From positions 1-7,490 of the forward strand of contig JBGQLV010000088.1 in assembly GCA_041500225.1 (NCBI GenBank): a stretch of 7,490 bases of DNA, given 5' to 3'. The position numbers and the translations under genes were made by a program. Source of the DNA: 0-14-3-00-41-53 sp041500225 (GTDB lineage Bacteria > Nitrospirota > Thermodesulfovibrionia > Thermodesulfovibrionales > SM23-35). The notes under the pieces are model-generated. The model was not told the DNA's origin. It ran no database searches and saw only the letters and a program-made list of their open reading frames with translations. Positions 1-5,394 of this stretch are shown in pieces (the stretch's first letter is position 1; each line of letters begins with the position of its first letter).

Positions 1-293
1 GGATCAGCACGATAAATACCCCGTCCATCCTCGGTTCTATATTCCACAGGCCTTCCAGATGCTGCTGCTTCTCTTGATGCCCTCATAGAAATATCTACAA
101 GTGTTGCCCCAGCCACCGCGCCAAGGGTTGCTCCAATAACACCACCTCTCCATGGATTTCTATGGTCAAGTAATGCTCCTGCAACGCCCCCGACAACTGC
201 GCCGGTTCCAGCACCCTGGGCGTGATATTCTGTGCAGCCGAATACAAACCCCAGCAAAGATACGATCAAGATTAATGAAACAACTTTATTCAT
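1..293 (-). CDS. Glycine-zipper lipoprotein, partial (3' end beyond left edge)
   Basis: The 97 visible codons start at ATG 291-293, preceded by a very good ribosome site (GGAGGAGGT, 3 nt before ATG). The N-terminus MNKVVSLILIVSLLGFVFGC is a lipoprotein signal peptide: a Lys, a hydrophobic core and a VFGC lipobox, with Cys20 as the predicted lipidated residue. Residues about 27-66 are rich in Gly and Ala in GxxxG spacing (GAGTGAVVGGVAGALL, then GGVIGATLGAVAGATL), separated by a short charged loop (DHRNPWR). This is the glycine-zipper or two-helix hairpin layout of SlyB, YMGG and 17-kDa-antigen type envelope lipoproteins. The reading frame stays open to the edge, so the C-terminal domain is unseen. 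It lies 180 nt beyond the yyaL stop on the same strand and could be a separate unit. The lipoprotein call is solid; the exact function is unknown. Confidence 0.85.
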   Translation of the reverse strand, partial: MNKVVSLILIVSLLGFVFGCTEYHAQGAGTGAVVGGVAGALLDHRNPWRGGVIGATLGAVAGATLVDISMRASREAAASGRPVEYRTEDGRGIYRAD

Positions 294-473
294 ACGACCT
301 CCTCCTTATACAATATTTTTTCAGCCAATAGCTTACTAAATTAATAATCTGTCTTTAAGTCATAAATTAAAATAACACCTGTCGACTAAGGCATCTCTTT
401 ATCAATAGATTTTTTCTGCTCCAAATGCGTACACTTTTGTGAAACTTTATCAAAAAAAATACAAAATTACAAA

Positions 474-2450
474 TCACACAGCAATTTTCTGAAATATTGT
501 TAATTCTTTAAAAAAATCTCTGAGGCCTTCAGGACTATTAATAGGTTCATAGCATACATCCTTAAAACAAGGAATGACACGGCCTTTATCTTCTCCATAA
601 ACTATACTCATGTAAGGCCTGAAGAATAAGAAAGCTGTGTCAGTCAGTTCATTCCCGGGTTTTGTTTGTAAAGTAAGTTTAAGTATATTAAAGTATGCGT
701 CCATTGCACAGAAATAATATCCTGAATGGATGCCCATATCTTTTGCCTTTAGAAAAAAAACCTTTAATGCCGTCTCTGCATATTGATTATATTCCTCCTT
801 TTTAGTCATAAAATAAAGTTTAAGCAAAAGTATGACGCTGAGTGAGTTTGCTGATGGGTAAGGGCTATCTTCTATACTTTTTAGTCTTATCCCGAGAATC
901 TCTTCATCTGTATCAAAAAAGCCTCCCTCATCTTTATCCCGGAATTTTTTCATGCATAGTTCCATAAGCTCATCTGCCCGATTAAAATAAGATGGATCTC
1001 CTGTTACCTCATATGCAGCGATTAATGCGTCTATTAAATGAATATAATCATCCAGAACTGCCTTAATACCTTCTGTATGAAAAAGCTCATTATTTATGAA
1101 ATGACTCCTCATAATTTTATTGAGGCTCTTAAGAGAAAATTCCTTTAGCCTCTTATCTTTCAGTACCCTGAAAGCCCTTAGATATGCTGAAATCAGCATT
1201 CCATTTAAAGAGGTATAAAATGTTCTGTCAATAAATGGTGACTCTCTTCTATTCCTTTCCTTTAGCAATTTTCCCTTGCCAAGATTTATTATTTCAGAAA
1301 CTGTTTGCACGTCCTCGCTAATATTCTTAGCAATTTCTTCTGTATCCATTGAAACAAATAATACTTTTTTTGATTTGTCATGGTGCATAGATCCCCTTTC
1401 ATGAAGAAGGTGAAGGGATAACACACGGTATTCTTCATTATTTAATACTCTCCTGAAATCCTCATCTTTCCATGTAAAATATCCACCTTCATCATCAGGC
1501 GTAACATCTGCATCCTGACTTGCATAAAATCCACCTTCAGGATCAGAAAGCACGCTATCAATAAAGTTGATTATTTTTTCTGCGACCTCCTTGAAATATT
1601 CGTATCCAAAAACACAATATGCATCAATATAATTCTTTAAAAGCCATGCATTGTCATTCGCCATCTTCTCAAAGTGAGGAACGATCCATGCTTCATCAGT
1701 AGAATACCTGTGAAACCCACCTCCAATCTGATCATGAAATCCCCCTTTAGCCATTGACTCAAGGGTCTTTTTTACTGCATATCCAATAGCTTCTTTCTTG
1801 GTAAAGAAAAATCTATTTATCAGAAACTCCATAGCCCCAGGCATCGGAAACTTAGGAGATAAGCCAAAGCCGCCATTTTGAGGGTCAAATTGAGAAAGAA
1901 TGTTTGTTATTGCTTCATTAAGCAAGGATTCGTTTATTTTTCCTCGTAGCATTGGTCTTGGCTTGAGGGAATCCATAAGCCTCTGGCTATATTCAGAAAT
2001 ATCTTCTCTCTTTGAGTTATAAAAATCAGCTACTGCCCTTAACATTTTACTAAATCCCGGACTGCCAAGACTGTCCCTGGGAGGGAAATATGTCCCGCCA
2101 AAAAATGGTTTTTTATCCGGCGTTAAGAATACATTGAGGGGCCAACCGCCTCCGGAACCCATAGCAGCAACTGCCTGCTGGTATCTCCTGTCTATATCAG
2201 GTCTTTCATCCCTATCGAGTTTTATGTTTATAAAATTTTCATTTAGAAGCTTTATTATCTCTTCATCTTCGAAACATTCCTTTGCCATCACATGACACCA
2301 GTGGCACCATATGGCACCTGAACTCAGAAATACAGGCTTATCTTCTTGCTTAGCTGCATCAAATGCCTCATCAGACCATGGATACCAGTCAATCTTCTGA
2401 TAGGCAGAATGCTTAAGATAAGCAGCTTTTTCCCTGGATAATCTATTCAT
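474..2450 (-). CDS. yyaL: YyaL/DUF255 thioredoxin-fold protein with alpha/alpha barrel
   Basis: This 658-aa protein belongs to the YyaL / spermatogenesis-associated protein 20 family (DUF255), usually about 680-700 aa. The N-terminal thioredoxin-like domain (residues about 1-165) has the family signature DWYPW and the CxxC site WCHWCHVM (Cys49, Cys52), then LDRDERPDID and GGWPLNVFLTPDKKPFFGG. The rest is an (alpha/alpha)6-barrel resembling sugar epimerases and glycosidases: GGGFHRYSTDEAW, VPHFEKM, GGFYASQDADV and EGGYFTW. The C-terminus keeps the family CxxxxCYEP element. The biochemical role is not established; a redox or chaperone-like role is inferred from CxxC. I place the start at ATG 2448-2450, where homologues begin (NRLxxEK). 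The open frame continues 37 codons upstream, but that stretch overlaps sod and looks non-coding. It follows the sod stop by 7 nt with no good Shine-Dalgarno, suggesting translational coupling. Confidence 0.93.
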   Translation of the reverse strand: MNRLSREKAAYLKHSAYQKIDWYPWSDEAFDAAKQEDKPVFLSSGAIWCHWCHVMAKECFEDEEIIKLLNENFINIKLDRDERPDIDRRYQQAVAAMGSGGGWPLNVFLTPDKKPFFGGTYFPPRDSLGSPGFSKMLRAVADFYNSKREDISEYSQRLMDSLKPRPMLRGKINESLLNEAITNILSQFDPQNGGFGLSPKFPMPGAMEFLINRFFFTKKEAIGYAVKKTLESMAKGGFHDQIGGGFHRYSTDEAWIVPHFEKMANDNAWLLKNYIDAYCVFGYEYFKEVAEKIINFIDSVLSDPEGGFYASQDADVTPDDEGGYFTWKDEDFRRVLNNEEYRVLSLHLLHERGSMHHDKSKKVLFVSMDTEEIAKNISEDVQTVSEIINLGKGKLLKERNRRESPFIDRTFYTSLNGMLISAYLRAFRVLKDKRLKEFSLKSLNKIMRSHFINNELFHTEGIKAVLDDYIHLIDALIAAYEVTGDPSYFNRADELMELCMKKFRDKDEGGFFDTDEEILGIRLKSIEDSPYPSANSLSVILLLKLYFMTKKEEYNQYAETALKVFFLKAKDMGIHSGYYFCAMDAYFNILKLTLQTKPGNELTDTAFLFFRPYMSIVYGEDKGRVIPCFKDVCYEPINSPEGLRDFFKELTIFQKIAV

Positions 2451-2457
2451 TTTTTTT

Positions 2458-3036
2458 TTACTTAAGCCTTGCCTCAACCACTGCCCAGTTAATATTTTTA
2501 AAGAACGCCCCAATATAATCTGCCCTCTTAAGGCCGTAATCAAGCATAAAGGCATGCTCAAAGACGTCCATTACCAATACGGGATTGCCCCCTGCAGGAT
2601 GGGAAACATCATGTTCGTTTACCCAGAAATTAATGAGCTTCCCATTTGTAACGTCTTGATAAAGAACTACCCAGCCAATACCTCTCATTGCCCCTGTTGC
2701 CTTGAAGTCCTTTTCCCATGCCTCATAACTGCCAAAATCCTCTGCAATCTTCTTTGTTAAACGTCCGTTTTTATCAAGCGGCGTCTTGCCTCCAAGGTTT
2801 TCAAAATAGTGCTCGTGAAGCCTCATTCCGTTGAATTCCCAGCCAAGTCTCCTCTTTACTTCAGCAAATTCTGGAGTACCTGTCTTATCATCTTTAAGCA
2901 TCTGGCTGAGAATATCCATGACCTTGTTTGTATTTGTAACGTATCCCTGATAAAGGGTAAAGTGATTTTTAAAAAGTGTTTCACTAAATCCCTCCATCCC
3001 GATGAGTTTTGAGTAATCCTTTGCAGTGTAAGACAT
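2458..3036 (-). CDS. sod: Superoxide dismutase, Fe/Mn family
   Basis: The 192-aa length is normal for the family, which converts superoxide to oxygen and hydrogen peroxide. The metal ligands are visible: His25 (NHFTLYQGYV), His74 (RLHEHYF, aligned to the NHxFYW histidine) and Asp157 and His161 (VMDVFEHAF). The C-terminal NW element is present (FFKNINWAVVEARL). There is no signal peptide, so it is cytoplasmic. Several aromatic residues of the Escherichia coli enzymes are changed, for example WEHA to FEHA. The second-sphere Gln seems replaced by His142, which sits 15 residues before Asp157 as in mycobacterial iron SOD (alignment from memory). Metal preference therefore cannot be told safely. 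The ribosome site is good (AAAGGAG, 7 nt before ATG 3034-3036). The gene lies 23 nt after the 87-aa ORF and 7 nt before yyaL, inside the proposed sigma-54 operon. Confidence 0.95.
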   Translation of the reverse strand: MSYTAKDYSKLIGMEGFSETLFKNHFTLYQGYVTNTNKVMDILSQMLKDDKTGTPEFAEVKRRLGWEFNGMRLHEHYFENLGGKTPLDKNGRLTKKIAEDFGSYEAWEKDFKATGAMRGIGWVVLYQDVTNGKLINFWVNEHDVSHPAGGNPVLVMDVFEHAFMLDYGLKRADYIGAFFKNINWAVVEARLK

Positions 3037-3059
3037 AAATTTTCTCCTTTCTTATGTGT

Positions 3060-3323
3060 TTATTTCTCTTCTCCTTCAAAGCCCTTCTGTACCAACCTCA
3101 TCCGCCTTGCCAACTCCCTCAGTGCATCAGCAAGACTCATACCCTTATCTGTCAAATCCCTTATGAACTCTGCCTTTGAAAGCTCGTTTATTATCCTTTC
3201 AGCAGACTCATTTCTCAGGCATATATTCACACCTGTCTCTATCTGCTGGGTAATACAGCCTTCTATCTGTTCAGGTGTAAATCTCTTTGAAAGTTCTTTT
3301 ATCTCTTTTATATCTATGTCCAT
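3060..3323 (-). CDS. Small helical protein of unknown function (87 aa)
   Basis: I do not recognise a named family. The protein is soluble and apparently almost all helical: KEIKELSKRFTPEQIEGC, then ESAERIINELSKAEFIRDL, then GMSLADALRELARRMR. A helix cap (FTPEQIE) and two Cys (23 and 35) are visible. There is no signal peptide or membrane segment. The start at ATG 3321-3323 is the only ATG before codon 62. An in-frame stop, that of the preceding gene, lies 45 nt upstream, so the frame cannot extend much. No Shine-Dalgarno is visible before it (the bases are TCTCCTT), which is odd next to its well-served neighbours. Codon use and composition look like those of a real gene. It sits between the 133-aa membrane protein and sod, 23 nt before sod, so it is likely cotranscribed. 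Any link to superoxide defence is only by position. Confidence 0.8.
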   Translation of the reverse strand: MDIDIKEIKELSKRFTPEQIEGCITQQIETGVNICLRNESAERIINELSKAEFIRDLTDKGMSLADALRELARRMRLVQKGFEGEEK

Positions 3324-3368
3324 AAGGAGATTCTTTAACCTATATTGTATATAGTGAAAATTTATAAT

Positions 3369-3770
3369 TTACCCTCTGATATTGAGATCATAAAGGGCCT
3401 TGCCAATAAAAAAATCCACCCATGCTATGCCTATGTCCGGTATGGTTGACTTCAACACCCAGTCCTTGAGAGGTATAGATTTTGTTGTCAATTCTGCAAT
3501 ACTAAAATGGGCCATAAAGACTGTACCGTAAATTACTATTAAGCCGTTTAGAAGATAGCCGTAGACAGCGGTCTTCCTTGAGGTAAAAAGTAAAGTGACC
3601 AGGATAACATCAATTAAAGGAAAAATAAATGAAAGAAACCTTGTGCTGTCAAAAACAAAAACCCCGGGATTTAATTTGTCAGGAACCATGAAGTTATGGA
3701 TCCTGTAATGGAGCAATAGCCCAGATACAGCTATCAGAAAAAGTGCGATTAAAAGTATCCTTTTAGTCAT
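3369..3770 (-). CDS. Integral membrane protein of unknown function (133 aa)
   Basis: Hydrophobic segments at residues about 4-21, 44-63 and 68-90, with a weaker one at about 108-124, make this a polytopic inner-membrane protein. The first segment (ILLIALFLIAVSGLLL) follows a short positive N-terminus (MTKR) and is probably a signal anchor. Between the first two segments lies a polar loop, HYRIHNFMVPDKLNPG, with two His. Other possible functional residues are the intramembrane Asp54 (PLIDV) and the GTVFMAHFS stretch. I recognise no enzyme motif or transporter family. The start ATG 3768-3770 has a weak site (AGGTG) that overlaps the stop codon of the 34-aa ORF 7 nt upstream. It is therefore tightly coupled to the microprotein pair, and the three may form one membrane complex (inference). 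Confidence 0.85.
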   Translation of the reverse strand: MTKRILLIALFLIAVSGLLLHYRIHNFMVPDKLNPGVFVFDSTRFLSFIFPLIDVILVTLLFTSRKTAVYGYLLNGLIVIYGTVFMAHFSIAELTTKSIPLKDWVLKSTIPDIGIAWVDFFIGKALYDLNIRG

Positions 3771-3777
3771 TTTGCAC

Positions 3778-3882
3778 CTAAAACTTAAACTTTGCTATAT
3801 ATCCTAGGTATAAGGTCAGCCCTATCACAATGATATGAAGGATCCACCATCCTGGCTTAAATCTCATAAAATATTTAAGCAT
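3778..3882 (-). CDS. GWWxxH membrane microprotein B (34 aa)
   Basis: This short gene starts at ATG 3880-3882 with a GAGG ribosome site 4 nt upstream. The protein begins MLKYFMRFKPGWWILH and continues IIVIGLTLYLGYIA before ending KFKF. It has one hydrophobic helix (residues about 12-30) flanked on both sides by Lys and Arg. It is a paralogue of the ORF immediately upstream: both share GWW, a hydrophobic pair, His, I at +2, I at +4 and G 10 residues after His. Gaps are 1 nt to the upstream paralogue and 7 nt to the membrane protein downstream. Conservation of the pair within one operon, plus correct ribosome sites, is the main evidence that it is real. Function unknown. The conserved intramembrane His (residue 16) could bind haem or metal or carry a proton, but that is speculation. 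Confidence 0.75.
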   Translation of the reverse strand: MLKYFMRFKPGWWILHIIVIGLTLYLGYIAKFKF

Positions 3883-3883
3883 A

Positions 3884-4003
3884 TTACCTCAAAAGTAAAT
3901 GGCCGATAGTATACACAATAGCTATCCCTATCAAATGTATCACCCACCAGCCAGCCCTTAAAAACCCTATCTTTCTGGAAAAGCTTTCCTTCTCTGCTGC
4001 CAT
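3884..4003 (-). CDS. GWWxxH membrane microprotein A (39 aa)
   Basis: This is the first gene after the sigma-54 promoter, with about 62 nt of leader. It starts at ATG 4001-4003. The protein has a polar N-terminus (MAAEKESFSRKIGFLRA), then a single hydrophobic helix (GWWVIHLIGIAIVYTIGH) and a short basic end (LLLR). It is clearly related to the adjacent 34-aa product: GWW, then His at position 23, then the I-x-I pattern and G34 near the helix end, where A has GH and B has GY. The ribosome site is weak (AAGAAAGA). Its stop codon TAA is 1 nt from the ATG of microprotein B, and that gene's GAGG site lies just inside this ORF's 3' end. It resembles in size the small subunits of respiratory complexes, but I see no specific family match. 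Confidence 0.75.
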   Translation of the reverse strand: MAAEKESFSRKIGFLRAGWWVIHLIGIAIVYTIGHLLLR

Positions 4004-4075
4004 TTTGAGTCTTTCTTACCTATCAAATCCTTTAATTAAGTTTCAGCATTTAATATGCAGAAATATAATATGAAA

Positions 4076-4091
4076 AGCAAGAGAAATGCCA
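4076..4091 (-). promoter_or_regulatory. Sigma-54 (RpoN) -24/-12 promoter of the microprotein-sod-yyaL operon
   Basis: On the minus strand the 16-mer TGGCATTTCTCTTGCT matches TGGCAC-N5-TTGCW with the required GG-N10-GC spacing; only the C of TGGCAC is changed, to T. The predicted transcription start is near 4065, about 62 nt before microprotein A. The call is strengthened by an IHF-like core and tandem dyads at the expected upstream distances. Confidence 0.8.
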
Positions 4092-4096
4092 GGATA

Positions 4097-4109
4097 TAAC
4101 TTATTGATT
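4097..4109 (-). promoter_or_regulatory. IHF binding site
   Basis: The minus-strand sequence AATCAATAAGTTA matches the consensus WATCAANNNNTTR at every fixed base. An A/T tract (AAATATAAATAA) lies just 5' of the core, as in strong IHF sites. Its centre is about 38 bp upstream of the predicted start, between the sigma-54 promoter and the dyads, where DNA bending is typically needed. Confidence 0.65.
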
Positions 4110-4145
4110 TTATTTATATTTCAGAAATGAAGGGAAAAAATTTTC

Positions 4146-4179
4146 AGGCAAATTGCCTTGCTTTCAGGGCATATTGCCC
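4146..4179. promoter_or_regulatory. Tandem dyad operator, probable enhancer-binding-protein site
   Basis: Two 13-bp dyads stand here. AGGCAAATTGCCT (4146-4158) has perfect 6-bp arms; GGGCATATTGCCC (4167-4179) has perfect 5-bp arms. Both fit RGGCA-W-ATTGCCY, and both follow the sequence TTTCA or TTTTC(A). Their centres (4152 and 4173) are 21 bp apart, two helical turns, so two dimers would bind on the same face. They lie about 87 and 108 bp upstream of the sigma-54 start. The regulator is not in the window and the motif does not match NtrC (TGCACC) or NifA (TGT-N10-ACA) sites. Confidence 0.65.
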
Positions 4180-4241
4180 GAAGCGACATAAAGCGGCAGG
4201 ATCTTAATTCTCTTTTAGGTAGATAGGAAGATTTCCCAATT

Positions 4242-4271
4242 TTAAGATTTTGGAAAGAACTTTGATATAAT
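4242..4271 (+). promoter_or_regulatory. Extended -10 sigma-70-type promoter of the flavoprotein gene
   Basis: A perfect extended -10, TGATATAAT (4263-4271), is present. The best -35 candidate, TTAAGA (4242-4247, 18-bp spacer), matches only four of six consensus bases, which is tolerable with an extended -10. The start would be near 4278, leaving a leader of about 70 nt before ATG 4351. Confidence 0.6.
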
Positions 4272-4350
4272 GGTTTATAAATATAGTTTTGCAAAGGTCC
4301 TTTTTCTAACGCTATAAAAAGAATGCGTGCATTGTAAAGTTATAAATTTT

Positions 4351-5244
4351 ATGGTAGAAGAAAAAATATATGACTGCATCATCATAGGTGCAGGTCCTGG
4401 AGGTCTGCAGGCAGCCATCTACCTGGGAAGATATAACAGAGACGTTCTGCTAATAGACCATGGCGGAGGTAGAACCTATCATGCCAGACAAATCGAGAAT
4501 TATCTCTCTCATAAATCTATTTCAGGCAAGGAGATTGTAAAAGTTGGTATGGAACAGGCAGAAAATTTCAGTGTTCGGATTGAAAAGTCGCGAGTTACCA
4601 GGGTTCTGAAAAAGGATTATTTTGAGGTATATGCCGGAGATAATAAATTTCTCTCAAAATTTGTAATAGTGTCTTCAGGAGTTTATGATAACCTGCCTCC
4701 CATAGAAAACATTTACAAATTTTTAGGAACCAGTTTCTTTACATGCATGGATTGTGACGGATACAGAACGACAGGGAAAAAATTGGCAGTAATCGGAAAT
4801 TCAATACACACTGTCCGTTTAGCCTTTGCCATGAAGGAAATGTTTACCAGGGACATAACACTTATACTTGTATTTTACGAGCCCCCTGAAGACTATAAAG
4901 AAGAGCTGAAAAATGAAGGGGTATTACTCGTAAAAGGTAGCCCAGCCAGAATCATCGGCAACGAGAAGATGGAGGCTATAGAGTTTCGGGATGGAAGACG
5001 TTTTGAATGCGAGGTTATCATGTCTGACTTTGGCTTTAAACTGAATGATGAATTTCTCTCAGAACTTCAATTGGGAAAAGACAGCCAAGGTTTTAGATAT
5101 GTGGCTAACCATAATTATGAGTCCTCCTTAAACGGACTTTATATTGTAGGCCCCTTGAACACGGGTAACGACCAGGCTATTATAGCAGCTGGTGAAGGGG
5201 CAGTCGCAGCTATAGACATTAAAAAGCGACTTATAAATATTTAG
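4351..5244 (+). CDS. Thioredoxin-reductase-like FAD disulfide oxidoreductase, NADPH motifs degenerate
   Basis: A 297-aa protein of thioredoxin reductase size and fold. The FAD-binding Rossmann motif IIGAGPGGLQAA (residues 11-22) and the IENYLSHKSISG segment are typical. The redox-active pair is CMDC (Cys132, Cys135) followed by DGY, where classical enzymes have CATCDGF. The C-terminus has the family end QAIIAAGEGAVAAIDI. Three classical elements are missing. The NADPH Rossmann motif GxGxxA reads GNSIHT (149-154). The HRRxxxR phosphate-binding motif is absent (LVFYEPPEDYKEE instead). The FAD-ribityl GD motif reads GP (267-268). Electron input may therefore come from something other than NADPH, as in ferredoxin- or otherwise-dependent relatives (inference). 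ATG 4351 is preferred over GTG 4327, which would add eight residues before the usual start; neither has a strong ribosome site. It is transcribed divergently from the sod operon. Confidence 0.85.
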   Translation: MVEEKIYDCIIIGAGPGGLQAAIYLGRYNRDVLLIDHGGGRTYHARQIENYLSHKSISGKEIVKVGMEQAENFSVRIEKSRVTRVLKKDYFEVYAGDNKFLSKFVIVSSGVYDNLPPIENIYKFLGTSFFTCMDCDGYRTTGKKLAVIGNSIHTVRLAFAMKEMFTRDITLILVFYEPPEDYKEELKNEGVLLVKGSPARIIGNEKMEAIEFRDGRRFECEVIMSDFGFKLNDEFLSELQLGKDSQGFRYVANHNYESSLNGLYIVGPLNTGNDQAIIAAGEGAVAAIDIKKRLINI

Positions 5245-5269
5245 AAGTTAAACGGGATATTGCAGATCA

Positions 5270-5278
5270 AAGGAGGTG
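5270..5278 (+). promoter_or_regulatory. Unusually strong Shine-Dalgarno site
   Basis: AAGGAGGTG is almost the full complement of the 16S rRNA 3' end and lies 4 nt before ATG 5283. It is one of the two strongest such sites in the window, and it serves only a 23-codon ORF, which argues that the ORF is, or recently was, translated. Confidence 0.7.
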
Positions 5279-5282
5279 TTAC

Positions 5283-5354
5283 ATGCCAGAAGTGGATTTG
5301 GGGCAGAACTTTCAGCATCCATTCTGTGAAATATTTGATAGAATCTTAGCATAG
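5283..5354 (+). CDS. Possible 23-aa microprotein or truncated small gene
   Basis: The ORF begins MPEVDLGQNFQHPFCEIF and ends in TAG at 5352-5354. It has no membrane helix or recognisable motif; His12, Pro13 and Cys15 lie close together. It sits 38 nt after the flavoprotein stop and 40 nt before nth on the same strand. After the TAG the same frame stays open for 16 more codons, through YEERPMRVYEY, to a TAG at 5403-5405 that overlaps the nth start. It may thus be a roughly 40-aa gene broken by an amber codon, a genuine 23-aa peptide, or a leader that couples ribosomes to nth. The strong ribosome site is the main support. I recognise no family. Confidence 0.4.
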   Translation: MPEVDLGQNFQHPFCEIFDRILA

Positions 5355-5394
5355 GCATGTATTATAAATTATGAAGAAAGGCCAATGAGAGTAT

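Larger units (their letters stand above)
4004..4350. other. Divergent regulatory region
   Basis: No ORF on either strand in this 347-nt stretch looks coding. It separates the minus-strand sod operon from the plus-strand flavoprotein gene. Read on the minus strand it holds, from far to near, two dyads, an A/T-rich tract with an IHF-type core and a -24/-12 promoter. Read on the plus strand it holds an extended -10 promoter. It also has an 11-bp palindrome, AAAGGTCCTTT (4293-4303), in the leader of the flavoprotein gene. A regulator on the central dyads could affect both directions, since they would lie about 90-110 bp from the minus start and about 105-125 bp from the plus start. Confidence 0.7.

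Noticed and set aside
294..473. Promoter for the lipoprotein or terminator for yyaL
   Set aside because: TTGATA-type hexamers occur but none has a good -10 at proper spacing, and no stable stem followed by T bases is visible on the minus strand.
2451..2561. Upstream 37-codon extension of the yyaL frame
   Set aside because: It lies inside the sod coding region, lacks family similarity, and homologues start at the NRLxxEK element corresponding to ATG 2448-2450.
2554..3012. Plus-strand ORFs of 67-68 codons opposite sod
   Set aside because: They are antisense to a clear Fe/Mn SOD and have no ribosome site or recognisable motif.
4146..4179. Reading the two GGCA/TGCC dyads as an RNA hairpin or terminator
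   Set aside because: Stems of 5-6 bp with 1-3 nt centres make poor RNA hairpins; equal dyads at 21-bp spacing upstream of a sigma-54 promoter fit protein binding better.
4293..4303. AAAGGTCCTTT palindrome in the flavoprotein leader as an operator or attenuator
   Set aside because: Only 5-bp arms, no T run at the right place, and no second copy; too short to call.
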